This document shows positions 54,514 through 62,793 of a stretch of DNA of 64,000 bases, one piece after another. The stretch comes from Kocuria marina (GTDB lineage: Bacteria > Actinomycetota > Actinomycetes > Actinomycetales > Micrococcaceae), in the NCBI GenBank assembly GCA_014652975.1, contig BMZV01000001.1:930001-994000 (forward strand), in the 5' to 3' direction. The first letter of the stretch is position 1. Each line of letters starts with the position of its first letter. The notes under the pieces were generated by a model. It had not been told where the DNA came from, searched no databases, and saw only the letters and a list, made by a program, of their open reading frames with translations. The translations under genes and the position numbers were made by a program.

Positions 54514-55647
54514 TTACTGGCCCGGGACGCCGCCGGGACCGCCCGCGCCGCCCGGTGCTGCGGCGGCCGTGGGCTCGGTGCTCGTGTCGATGGGAACGTC
54601 GATCGTCACCGTGTACCCCTTGGCCACGCTGCCCGAGACCTTCGGCATCTGCATGTCCGCCCCGTCCGAGAAGACGTTGTCCGTCTCCAGGGTGACCTGG
54701 GACATGTTCGTGGCGGAGTCCGGGTAGCGGGAGTCCTTGTAGACCGTGTTGGCCATCTCCTCCGACAGCGCGATCTGCGAGGTCAGCACCGCGTTGGTGG
54801 CGTCCGTGATCGAGCCGATGTCCGGGAAGACCTCGAAGTGGATGTGCGGCCAGCGGCCCGCGTAGCAGCCCGGGACGATCGACGTGAAGGTGACCTTGCC
54901 GTCGTCGCCCACCACCTGGACGCCGCGCAGGTACGTCTCGTCCTCCACGCTCTCCGAGTACATGGAGTAGTTGCCGTCCGGGTCGCAGTGCCACACGTAC
55001 ACGGCCGCGCCCGTCATGGGACCGTTGTCCTTGACCATGTCCACGATGTTCATCGTCAGGGTCATGGCTACGCCGTCCACCGCGGCGCCGCCGTCGATGC
55101 TCGCGGTGATGTTACTGCGCTCCACCCCGGAGACGTCCAGCGCGTCCGCACCGTTGGAGCCGTCACCGGGGTAGGGCCCAGCGGTCTCCTGCGGCATCTC
55201 CTCGTCGTAGGTCTTGAAGGGCGATGGCGTGGCGCTCGCGGTCTCGGACGCCGATGCCGTGGCGGAGGCGGAACTGGACGAGCTCGACGTCGTGGTGCCC
55301 GTGCACGCCGCCAGTGCGAAGACGCTCGCGCCGGCCCCGAAGATGCCGAGCGCGCGGCGGCGGTCGATCAGCGTTCCGAGGTCGAAAGCGAGGCCCTGGT
55401 CCTCTACGTCCTCGTGGGGACGGTCCAGGACCCGTCCCTCGAACGTGCCGGCTGCGGTTGCGGGGAGGGCCCCGGAGGCGTCGTGACCCCCATCGCGGGG
55501 GTGGCCGGTGTCAGGGCCGCCGGTGTCGCGGTGCCCGGGGTGGTGGCGGCCCGCGTGGTCGCGGTCGGTGCTCTGCGACTGCATGGCGCAGGTCTCGGAG
55601 GTGGCCGGGTAGGTGCGGATGCCGCGGCGTCGACGGATCGGGTTCAT
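54514..55647 (-). CDS. Exported intradiol ring-cleavage dioxygenase-like lipoprotein
   Basis: 377 residues from an ATG at 55647 with GAAGGAGC upstream. After a His/Asp-rich cytoplasmic start, RRRALGIFGAGASVFALAAC (about residues 94-113) looks like a Tat signal with lipobox, followed by a Ser/Ala linker. The dioxygenase core has the ferric-site tyrosines and histidines in YVWHCDPDGNYSMY and CYAGRWPHIHFEVF. Soluble relatives cleave catechols; extracellular members of this subfamily have little-known substrates. The C-terminus is Pro/Gly/Ala-rich. Confidence 0.82.
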   Translation of the reverse strand: MNPIRRRRGIRTYPATSETCAMQSQSTDRDHAGRHHPGHRDTGGPDTGHPRDGGHDASGALPATAAGTFEGRVLDRPHEDVEDQGLAFDLGTLIDRRRALGIFGAGASVFALAACTGTTTSSSSSSASATASASETASATPSPFKTYDEEMPQETAGPYPGDGSNGADALDVSGVERSNITASIDGGAAVDGVAMTLTMNIVDMVKDNGPMTGAAVYVWHCDPDGNYSMYSESVEDETYLRGVQVVGDDGKVTFTSIVPGCYAGRWPHIHFEVFPDIGSITDATNAVLTSQIALSEEMANTVYKDSRYPDSATNMSQVTLETDNVFSDGADMQMPKVSGSVAKGYTVTIDVPIDTSTEPTAAAAPGGAGGPGGVPGQ

Positions 55648-56133
55648 TACATGCTCCTTCGGAAGGCGCTCAGTGGCGCGTCGAAACCCCGACGCTACGG
55701 AGCCGGGCTGGATCCACGGTCCGACCGGCCTGTGCTGCGCGTGGGGTGTGCTTGTGCCGGGGCTGTGGATTGACGGGGAGCAGGCTCCGGGCCCCGCGCA
55801 GTGCCGGACGGCCGGGGAGGCCGTGCGTGACGTCGTCCGCAAAACCGGTGCGGACCGCGTGCCGTGGGACCGGCGCTACGGCGGGCTGTTGCCGTAGGCC
55901 CGACGCTCAGGGCGATCGTGGTGCGCAGCAGCCCCAGGGCCGGCGCGGCCAGTGCCACGACCAGCCACACGGCGCCGCGGGGTGGGAGGGAGTCGGACGT
56001 GTTGCGCACGGCGCCGATGCCACACAGGCCGGTGCCCGGTCCCTTCTCACCGGTGGGTGTGCCAGGCTGACAGGTGTCCCTTGACCGGCCTGGAATCCGG
56101 CACGTCCCACGCACGTCCCATCGAGGAGTTCGC
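55648..56133. other. Intergenic stretch with a duplicated photolyase fragment
   Basis: 486 bp between the dioxygenase and photolyase genes. Apart from the 76-bp photolyase copy (listed next) and the ribosome binding site CGAGGAG before the photolyase gene I see nothing that can be named. Confidence 0.5.
55811..55886 (+). repeat. Partial duplicate of the photolyase gene
   Basis: These 76 bp match 56365-56440 inside the photolyase gene at 69 of 76 positions without gaps (counted by eye). They encode GEAVRDVVRKTGADRV versus GEVVRDVVRETGADRV, so it is a fossil of a second gene copy or a partial duplication. Confidence 0.8.
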
Positions 56134-57459
56134 ATGACCACCGTGGTGCTGTTCCGCGACGACCTGCGGGTCACCGACCACCCCGCCCTGCACGAGGCGG
56201 TGTCCCACGGTGAGCCTGTGGTGTGCCTCTACGTGCTGGACGAGGAATCCCCGGGCATCCGGCCCCTCGGGGGTGCAGCGAAGTGGTGGCTGCATCACTC
56301 CCTCACGTCGCTGGCGGCGGATCTCGCCGCCCTGGGGACGCCCCTGACACTGCGGCGAGGGGCGGCGGGGGAGGTCGTGCGCGACGTCGTCCGCGAAACC
56401 GGTGCGGACCGTGTGCTGTGGAACCGGCGCTACGGCGGGCCCGAGCGCGCGGTGGACGCCGGGCTCAAGGACTGGGCCGGGGAGAACGGGGTGGAGGCGC
56501 ACTCCTACGCCGGGAACCTGATGTTCGAACCGTGGGCCATCACCACGCAGGCCGGTGACCCCTACCGGGTGTTCACCCCGTTCTGGCGCGCGTGCACGAG
56601 CGGGCCGCCGCCGCGTGAACCGTATCCGGCGCCGTCGTCCGTGGTGCCCGCCGAGCTCACCCCTGCCTCCGACGCCCTCGAGGACTGGGGGCTCCTACCT
56701 ACCGCGCCGGACTGGTCGGCAGGGCTGGCCCGCACGTGGACCGTGGGCGAGCGCGCGGCCCACGATCGCCTCGACGACTTCCTCGACGAGCGCCTGCCCA
56801 CCTATACGCAGGACCGGGACGTCCCGGCAAAACCGGCGACGTCGGGCCTGTCTCCGCACCTGCGCTGGGGGGAGATCAGCCCGCACACCGTGTGGTACAG
56901 GGCGCTGTCCGGCGCGGAGAACCCGGGGAAGTTCCTCACCGAACTGGGATGGCGGGAGTACGCCTGGTACAACCTCTACATTCACCCGGACATGGCCACC
57001 CGCCCCATCAACCCCAAATTCGAGCGCTTCCCATGGCCTCCGCTGGACGACGACGCGCTCGCCGCGTGGCAGCGCGGGCGCACGGGGATCCCCCTGGTGG
57101 ACGCGGGCATGCACGAACTATGGGAGACCGGGACCATGCAGAACCGGGTGCGCATGGTGACCGCGTCTCTATTGGCCAAGAACCTGCTGATCGACTGGCG
57201 GCTGGGGGAGCAGTGGTTCTGGGACACCCTCGTGGACGCGGACCCCGCCTCGAACCCTCACAACTGGCAGTGGGTGGCCGGTTCCGGGACCGACGCCGCG
57301 CCCTACTTCCGGATCTTCAACCCCGAGACCCAGCAGAAGAAGTTCGACCCGGACTTCGTGTACGTGGACCGCTGGAACGGGCGGCAGGAGGGCGTGGAAT
57401 CCATCGTGGACCTCAAGGCTTCCCGCGCCCACGCCCTGGAGCTGTTCAAGACCCTGTGA
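56134..57459 (+). CDS. phr: Deoxyribodipyrimidine photolyase
   Basis: 441 residues from an ATG at 56134 with CGAGGAG upstream. The N-terminal photolyase alpha/beta domain begins TTVVLFRDDLRVTDHPAL. The FAD domain shows TGIPLVDAGMHELWETG, MQNRVRMVTASLLAKNLLI, DWRLGEQWFWD and NWQWVAGSGTDAAPYFRIF. It uses light to split UV-induced pyrimidine dimers. Length and all FAD motifs are intact. Confidence 0.94.
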   Translation: MTTVVLFRDDLRVTDHPALHEAVSHGEPVVCLYVLDEESPGIRPLGGAAKWWLHHSLTSLAADLAALGTPLTLRRGAAGEVVRDVVRETGADRVLWNRRYGGPERAVDAGLKDWAGENGVEAHSYAGNLMFEPWAITTQAGDPYRVFTPFWRACTSGPPPREPYPAPSSVVPAELTPASDALEDWGLLPTAPDWSAGLARTWTVGERAAHDRLDDFLDERLPTYTQDRDVPAKPATSGLSPHLRWGEISPHTVWYRALSGAENPGKFLTELGWREYAWYNLYIHPDMATRPINPKFERFPWPPLDDDALAAWQRGRTGIPLVDAGMHELWETGTMQNRVRMVTASLLAKNLLIDWRLGEQWFWDTLVDADPASNPHNWQWVAGSGTDAAPYFRIFNPETQQKKFDPDFVYVDRWNGRQEGVESIVDLKASRAHALELFKTL

Positions 57460-57490
57460 ACCTCGCACGCTCTACGCCTACGCTGGCCCC

Positions 57491-58255
57491 ATGAAGATCG
57501 CCGTGCTGGGTGCCAGCGGGAGTTTTGGGTCCGACGTCGCCGACTTCCTCGAGGCCGACGGCCACATCGTGGTGCGGGCGAGCCGCCGCACGGGGGTGGA
57601 CGTCGTGGCCGGTCGGGGGTTGTTGCAAGCCTTGGCGAGTGTGGACGTGGTCGTGGACGCTTTGCACATCAATACGTTCGGTGCCCGCAAGTCCGTCCCG
57701 TTCTTCACGCGGGCCGCGTCCCAGACCGTTAAGGCGGCGCGCGAGCAGGGCGTGGGCCGAGTCGTGTGCCTGTCCATCGCGGGTGCCGTGGATCCGCGGG
57801 TCAACGGCGGTTTCGGCTACTACAAGGGCAAGGCCGCGCAGGAAAGCGTGTACCAGCAGGCGGGGATCCCCTCCACCACGGTGCGCTCGACCCAGTGGTT
57901 CGATTTCATTCCCGCAACCACCGGCCTGGTCGCCCGCGGCCCGGTGGCCCTGATGCCCACCCTTCTCATGGCGCCCGCGCGGCGCGAGGAGGTCGCACGG
58001 TTCGTCACCGAGGTCGCCACCACCCATCGCGAGGCACGTCACGAGATCCTCGCGGCGCGCGGCCCGGAGGTGGACACCATGGCGAACTTCGCGCGCCGCA
58101 TCCTCGCGGCCGGCGGTGACCTCGCGGGCCGCACGCCCAGTGTGCTGAAGGAAGCGCCGCTGCTCGGCCGGGCGATCGCCCACGGTGGCCTGATCCCACA
58201 GGACGCGTTCGTCACCTCGCAGCGCTTCGACGAGTGGTTGCGGACGGAGCACTGA
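57491..58255 (+). CDS. NAD(P)-binding atypical SDR
   Basis: 254 residues. Rossmann motif VLGASGSFGSDVADFL near residue 5, then VVCLSIAGAVDP near 95 and FGYYKGKAAQE near 113, the pattern of NmrA/SDR-a5-type proteins that bind NAD(P) and may sense redox state or modify a quinone or flavin. Substrate unknown. Begins 31 bp after phr and may share its transcript. Confidence 0.85.
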   Translation: MKIAVLGASGSFGSDVADFLEADGHIVVRASRRTGVDVVAGRGLLQALASVDVVVDALHINTFGARKSVPFFTRAASQTVKAAREQGVGRVVCLSIAGAVDPRVNGGFGYYKGKAAQESVYQQAGIPSTTVRSTQWFDFIPATTGLVARGPVALMPTLLMAPARREEVARFVTEVATTHREARHEILAARGPEVDTMANFARRILAAGGDLAGRTPSVLKEAPLLGRAIAHGGLIPQDAFVTSQRFDEWLRTEH

Positions 58256-58358
58256 GAGGCGGCACCGCAGCGGCCCGTCGTGTGACGGATCGATGTCGCG
58301 AGGACCGCTATCTCGCCGTCGTCAGAGCATGGTGCGGGGGTCTCTAGTGTGCTGGAGG

Positions 58359-58768
58359 TCAGTCGCCTTCGATCCCGAAGAAGCGGCGCAGCGCCTGCGT
58401 GCCCTCGTAGGTCACCGGCTCCCCGGGCCGCACGTAGGTGTCGGGCGTGAAGATGATGTCTGCGCCTCCGAAAACGGCCCCTGCGGAGACGTGGTAATCG
58501 TGGCCATCCGTACTGGTGAAGTCGAGATCAGACGGGAAGCCCTACAGGACCTCATCCATGTTCTTGCGTATCAGCTGCGCCCGCTGGGCGGTTCTATGTC
58601 CCGGAGCTGTAGGGCATTTCTTGCGCGTGTTCGCGATGACCTCCGCGAAGACGTCCTCCGTGCTGTGGACCTGGAACATTGCGGGGTTTTAAGGCGCAAC
58701 AAGAAGAGCCAATCCATCAGGGTCTAGCTGAAGAGGACGTTGGCATCGACGAAAACTCTTTGCGTCAT
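58359..58768 (-). pseudogene. PIN-domain toxin, decayed
   Basis: From the ATG at 58768 the frame begins MTQRVFVDANVLFS, the first strand of a PIN ribonuclease with its catalytic Asp, then TAG at 58726-58724; TLMDWLFLLR continues. A frameshift near 58690 leads to FQVHSTEDVFAEVIANTRKK in another frame, which has a second TAG at 58544-58542 before the terminal part (SAGAVFGGADIIFTPD) ends at 58359. At least three lesions. It lies downstream of an intact antitoxin gene. Confidence 0.85.
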
Positions 58769-58787
58769 GGTCCAAATCTCGTGACAT

Positions 58788-58828
58788 CACGTGGGGCACC
58801 CCGGTTGAAAACAGGGGTGCCCCACGTG
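58788..58828. terminator. Strong hairpin between antitoxin and decayed toxin
   Basis: CACGTGGGGCACCCC (58788-58802) is perfectly complementary to 58814-58828 around an 11-base loop. It lies between the antitoxin stop (58849) and the old toxin start (58768). No U-tract; it may have lowered toxin expression or acts as a terminator. Confidence 0.6.
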
Positions 58829-58848
58829 TCGCTCACGAACGCATGATC

Positions 58849-59280
58849 TCAGTCCTCGAAAAGCTCGACATCGTCTTCCGCGTCGAGTGCCCGCAGTTTC
58901 TCGAAGGCTTCGCGACGTTCCGTTTCCCGCTGTTCCCGCAATCGGAGGACATCGGAACGACGGAACCGCGTATGTGATCCGACCTTGAAGGATTCAATCA
59001 GCTCCTCGCGGGTCCAACGGAGAAGGGTGGGGCGTGAGACCCCCAGGATGTCCGCGGCCACCGTACTTGTCAGCTCGTCGGTCATTTGAGCAATGCTGAC
59101 CGAACCGTGCTCGGCAATGGCCGTGAGTGCATGGAGGAGTGTCCTCTGGACCTCGTCCGGGAGTTCCACCTCCCCGCCGTTTGCATCGCGCAGAACCAAG
59201 GTTGAACCCTGACGCGCGGGGGCCTGCGCCGCGCGCACGGTCTGGGCCGAGATCGTGATCCGCTCAGTCATGGTGGTCAT
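58849..59280 (-). CDS. Antitoxin with excisionase-type helix-turn-helix
   Basis: 143 residues from an ATG at 59280. The DNA-binding part STVAADILGVSRPTLLRW followed by FKVGSHTRFRRSDVLRLREQR (about residues 68-115) is that of XRE/excisionase-like antitoxins paired with PIN toxins; the acidic C-terminus (ALDAEDDVELFED) is the usual toxin-binding tail. The frame is intact although the toxin is broken, so it is an orphan. A dyad at 59310-59323 may be its own operator. Confidence 0.85.
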   Translation of the reverse strand: MTTMTERITISAQTVRAAQAPARQGSTLVLRDANGGEVELPDEVQRTLLHALTAIAEHGSVSIAQMTDELTSTVAADILGVSRPTLLRWTREELIESFKVGSHTRFRRSDVLRLREQRETERREAFEKLRALDAEDDVELFED

Positions 59281-59520
59281 TGGCGTCTCCCTTCGCGCCG
59301 TGTTCGTAAGTATTTAGTTATACCGTGACACTCATTCACATATACGTGGCATGGCCTGTGGGTTCTGCGCTCCAGATCCAGCAGCTTGAGCGCCTCCTCG
59401 CGCATCTCCATCTTGCGGACCTTGCCCGTGACGGTCATGGGCAACTCCTCCACCACGTGCACATGGCGCGGGATCTTGTGGTGGGAGATCTTCCCCTGCG
59501 AGAACTGAAGCGCCTTGGGT
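59277..59520 (-). pseudogene. AMP-binding (acyl-CoA) synthetase, C-terminal remnant
   Basis: The minus strand encodes FSQGKISHHKIPRHVHVVEE, then LPMTVTGKVRKMEMREEA, the hallmark C-terminal domain of fatty-acid-CoA ligases (the Lys of TGKVRK is the adenylation lysine). Upstream sequence is replaced by the IS3 remnant at 59533. After LLDLE the frame reads on past its natural end and stops at 59277 within the antitoxin start. Confidence 0.75.
59310..59323 (-). promoter_or_regulatory. Antitoxin promoter and operator candidate
   Basis: GTATTTAGTTATAC is an AT-rich dyad in a GC-rich setting, 30 bp upstream of the antitoxin start. On the minus strand it contains TATAAC, a minus-10-like hexamer. Autorepression is inferred from the antitoxin type. 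Confidence 0.4.
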
Positions 59521-59532
59521 TACGTTCCGAGG

Positions 59533-60200
59533 TTAGGGCACCACGGGTGCGGTCGCCTCGATCTCGGTGCAAGCAGCTTCGACCTGGGCCGGGGTCCGGT
59601 AGGCCAGGGACTCGTGAAGTCGAGCGGTGTTCCACCAGTGGACCCACTCCAGTATTGCGATCTCCACCGCCGTTGCCGAGTCCCACACGCCCCTGGATTA
59701 GATGATCTCCGTCTTGTACAGACTATTGATTGACTCCGCCAGAGCATTGTCATAGGAATCCCCGACTGTGCCGACCGAAGCGGTCACACCCGCGGCGACC
59801 AAGGCATCCGTGTAGGCCAAAGATACGTATTGAACCCCTCGGTCCGAATGATGCGTCAGCCCAGAAGACGTCCGACGGGCTCCGCTCGTCAAGAGCGCGT
59901 GTTCTAGAGCCAGCAGTGGCAGCCGGTCAGTGTGCAGTGTTGAAGCCACGGCCCAGCCGATGATCTTACGGGTACAGACATCAGTAATGAATGCGACGTA
60001 GCAGAATCCCGACATGAGGCGCACGTAGGTGATGTCTGAGACCCACAGCTGGTGCGGGGCGGCAGTGAAGTCACGTTTCACCAGGTCCGGGCGGTGATCC
60101 TCACCCTTGGCGGAGTGTTCATGTCCATGAATCGGATCATCTCGTCGTGGGGCGGTCGAGCTCCGCTGCGAAAAAAGCCGAGGCCTTCTTCAGGAATCTC
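59533..60200 (-). mobile_element. IS3-family element remnant (degenerate OrfA/OrfB)
   Basis: OrfB pieces are clear: HRPDLVKRDFTAAPHQLWVS, DITYV, THHSDRGVQY and SYDNALAESINSLYKTEII, then an in-frame TAA at 59700-59698, after which ILEWVHWWNTARLHESLAYR continues to TAA at 59535-59533. The N-terminal half of OrfB is deleted near 60115. Beyond it FLKKASAFFAAELDRP (to about 60195) is the end of OrfA, with a T6C slippery-like run. Different from the IS at 28.2 kb. Confidence 0.85.
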
Positions 60201-60520
60201 GGAACCAAACCCAGGGCGCTTCAGCGGTCCGTGTGAACCAGGACCGGTCCCGGTGACTACACCCCCCGGATCATGGTCGACTGGGGGGGCAACAATCATG
60301 CCGGGACCGGCTGGCTACCTACGCCCTCATCCTCCCGAACTCAGGCGCCACGAAAAAGGTAACGGGGGATTCCGGGTGGCCCTCACCGGCCCGTCCCGCA
60401 TGAAAAGTGAACGTCTAGATTGTGGACAATCTAAATACCGCGACCTACCATCGATTGCGGTCGTACCACCCGGCGTTCAGGGCCGGGGCTCACCGGCCAC
60501 GGAAAGGACGAGGAATCATC
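60201..60520. other. Intergenic stretch upstream of ohr
   Basis: 320 bp with a long imperfect hairpin (60244-60310), the OhrR operator candidate (60416-60433) and the ribosome binding site GAGGAA before ohr. The hairpin has arms CCGGTCCCGG and CCGGGACCGG and an inner C6/G7 pairing; it may be an end of the degenerate mobile element or a terminator. No gene seen. Confidence 0.5.
60416..60433 (+). promoter_or_regulatory. OhrR operator candidate upstream of ohr
   Basis: TAGATTGTGGACAATCTA has perfect 8-bp arms and resembles the AT-rich TACAATT-type dyads bound by OhrR. It is 88 bp before the ohr start and shares its core with the dyad upstream of ohrR (53758-53770). Confidence 0.6.
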
Positions 60521-60943
60521 ATGAAGGCTATGTACACCGCGGAAGCGCTTGCCCAGGGCGCGGGCCGCAACGGCAGCGTCGCCACCAAGGACGGGTCGCT
60601 GCAGTTCGACCTGGCCGTGCCGAAGGAGATGGGGGGATCCGGGAACGGCGCCAATCCCGAGCAGCTTTTCGCCGCCGGGTACGCGGCCTGCTTCCACTCC
60701 GCCTTGCAGATGGTCGCCCGCCAGCAGAAGGTCTCGCTCGGTGATTCCGCCGTGGGGGCCCGCGTGCAGATCGGCGACAACGGCGCAGGCGGGTTCACCC
60801 TGGCCGTGCAGTTGGAAGTGATCATCCCCGAACTCGAGCACGACGCGGCCCAGGAACTCGCGGACGCCGCGCACCAGGTCTGCCCCTATTCCAACGCCAC
60901 GCGCGGCAACATCGAGGTCACCGTGACCGTCGTGGAGGATTGA
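60521..60943 (+). CDS. ohr: Organic hydroperoxide resistance protein (Ohr/OsmC family)
   Basis: 140 residues from an ATG at 60521 after GAGGAA. The two catalytic cysteines are Cys57 in AACFHSALQ and Cys121 in VCPYSNATRGN, and NPEQLFAAGYAACF is the Ohr signature. It reduces organic hydroperoxides with lipoyl-dependent recycling. Probably controlled by OhrR encoded at 53.7 kb. Confidence 0.95.
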   Translation: MKAMYTAEALAQGAGRNGSVATKDGSLQFDLAVPKEMGGSGNGANPEQLFAAGYAACFHSALQMVARQQKVSLGDSAVGARVQIGDNGAGGFTLAVQLEVIIPELEHDAAQELADAAHQVCPYSNATRGNIEVTVTVVED

Positions 60944-61102
60944 CGAGCGCGTCGCACCGCGCCCGATGAGAGCGCACGGCACGTCCCCGGCGTTCTGCGG
61001 CCCACTGAGGCCCTGACGGGGCCGTGCCGTGACGCACGGGCGGGGGCCACGAGCCCCACGGCGCCGAGGGGGATGTCACGTCCCCTCGGCGCGACGTCGC
61101 CC

Positions 61103-62020
61103 TCAGACGCTCTCGGGGACGCGCACCTCGGTGCGCAGGGTCGCGGAGCGGCGGTCGGCGAGTTCGCGGCGCACGACCCAGACGACCGCGACGATCCACA
61201 GCAGGGCGAGCGCGCCGAGGATCGCGTAGTACGCGGCGTCGCCGGGGAGGCGCGCCTGCACGGCGTCCAGGCGCAACAGGGTACGCGTGTTCGTGAAGAT
61301 GATGAGTCCGCCGGCGCCGACGGCGAGGATGCGCGGGGCGAGCCAACGCACGAGCCACGCGGCGATCGGCGCGGCCACCACACCGCCGATCAGTAGAGCC
61401 AGGACCATGCCGAAGTCGATGCCCTGGCTGCCGAGTGCCATCAGGAACCCGATGGAGGCACCCAGACTGACCACGAACTCGGACGTGTCGATGGATCCGA
61501 TGACCTTGCGCGGGGCGATCTTGCCGGAGGCCAGCAGGGTGGGGGTGCCCACGGGGCCCCACCCACCGCCGCCGATCGCGTCCATGAAGCCCGCGACCGT
61601 GGCCAGGGGGATCAGGAAGAATCCGCGCACCTTGCCCGTGAAGTTCGGGCGCCGCCCGCCGAGCCGCAAGAACCGCCACACCACGTAGCAGCCCAGCAGC
61701 AACAGGATCACGGACATCACCGGTGCGGCGGCCTCCCCGGAGAGGGTCAGCAGATGGGCGCCCGCGAACGCGGCGATCCCGCCGGGAACCGCCATGAAGC
61801 CTACGACGCGCCAATCGATGTTGCCGAAGCGCCAGTGCGAGAGCCCGGAGGCCAGGGTGGTGCCCACCTCCGCGAGGTGCACTGTCGCGGACACCGAGGC
61901 GGGGGTCAGGCCCACGGCCAACAGCAGGGTGGATGAGGTCACGCCGTAGGCCATACCGAGCGAACCGTCCACGAGTTGCGCCCCGAAACCCACCAGGGCG
62001 AGCAAGATCAATGTACGCAC
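61103..62020 (-). CDS. TauE/SafE-family (TSUP) permease
   Basis: 305 residues from a GTG at 62020, seven bases after AGGAG. Eight or so membrane helices; the duplicated TSUP motif is seen as SLGMAYGVTSSTLLLAVG near 20 and DAIGGGGWGPVGTPTLL near 155. These permeases export or import sulfur oxyanions or organosulfonates. The substrate is not shown by context. The frame is open to 62056 but the ribosome binding site favours 62020. Confidence 0.88.
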   Translation of the reverse strand: MRTLILLALVGFGAQLVDGSLGMAYGVTSSTLLLAVGLTPASVSATVHLAEVGTTLASGLSHWRFGNIDWRVVGFMAVPGGIAAFAGAHLLTLSGEAAAPVMSVILLLLGCYVVWRFLRLGGRRPNFTGKVRGFFLIPLATVAGFMDAIGGGGWGPVGTPTLLASGKIAPRKVIGSIDTSEFVVSLGASIGFLMALGSQGIDFGMVLALLIGGVVAAPIAAWLVRWLAPRILAVGAGGLIIFTNTRTLLRLDAVQARLPGDAAYYAILGALALLWIVAVVWVVRRELADRRSATLRTEVRVPESV

Positions 62021-62240
62021 GGTGCGACTCCTGTGCAGTGGAAGGGGTGAGGTCACTTAGCCTAGGAACCGGGCGGGCGCTCACCCAAGGAATGTTGCGC
62101 CGTGCGTCACAACGTGTAGTGCGATGACATCCGCTTGACATCGGCCGGGGGACGTCTTCCCTTGTCAATCGTCAGTACGCTGACGAGGATGGGAGGGTCA
62201 GCGATTCCGCCGACCGAGACGTCCAACGAAAGGACAGCAC

Positions 62241-62408
62241 GTGGCAGAGAAAAATCCCGCCAACGCGGGCGAGGAATCCATCAAGATGAGCCCCCAGGAA
62301 GAGAGTGCGGCCCTAGGTCAGGAGACCCAGACGGACGCCGAACCCGCCGACGAGGGCGTGGGCGCCATGACGGACAACAAGGGCGACGAGCCCGCCACCG
62401 AGAACTGA
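62241..62408 (+). CDS. Small acidic protein, unknown function
   Basis: 55 residues from a GTG at 62241 with GAAAGGAC upstream. Highly acidic and hydrophilic (many Glu, Asp, Thr, Asn, Ala), no hydrophobic core, ends DEPATEN. Resembles the protein at 39435 in size and style. It is followed by a 20-bp-stem terminator, which supports a real transcription unit. Confidence 0.65.
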   Translation: MAEKNPANAGEESIKMSPQEESAALGQETQTDAEPADEGVGAMTDNKGDEPATEN

Positions 62409-62418
62409 CCTGAACCAC

Positions 62419-62460
62419 TACGCGATCGGCCCGTGGCACATGCCACGGGCCGATCGCGTA
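62419..62460. terminator. Bidirectional terminator (20-bp perfect stem)
   Basis: A perfect inverted repeat of 20 bp per arm with a two-base centre (62439-62440), between the convergent small acidic protein gene and the CDGSH gene. Confidence 0.85.
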
Positions 62461-62481
62461 TTCAGGTCTCCGATGTCCGGC

Positions 62482-62793
62482 TCAGTCCTCCTCGCCGGGA
62501 TCCTCGCGGGGGTTGCCGATGTTGTACCGCGGCGGGCGGGTGCGGAAGTTCGCGAGCTTATGCGAACCGTCGCAGAACGGCGCGATCGACGACATGTTGC
62601 ACCGGCACAGGGCGACTACGCGCCGCGGCGGCTTCTGCGGCTCGGCCCCCGGTTCCGGGGCGATCAGCACGTCACCGCGCACCAAGAGCGGCCCGTCCGG
62701 GCACGGGGTGATCACCACGGGATCCTCGGCGTCGTGCGCCACCGAGAGGACGGGGCTCCCGTCGTCCGTGGTGCGTGGATCCTGCTCGCTCAC
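62482..62793 (-). CDS. CDGSH iron-sulfur domain protein
   Basis: 103 residues from a GTG at 62793 that overlaps the stop of the upstream gene (GTGA). The 2Fe-2S motif C-x-C-x9-C-D-G-S-H is in CRCNMSSIAPFCDGSH near 67-82. It carries one CDGSH motif with an N-terminal strand-rich part. It probably works with the co-translated diiron protein; the reaction is unknown. Confidence 0.92.
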   Translation of the reverse strand: MSEQDPRTTDDGSPVLSVAHDAEDPVVITPCPDGPLLVRGDVLIAPEPGAEPQKPPRRVVALCRCNMSSIAPFCDGSHKLANFRTRPPRYNIGNPREDPGEED

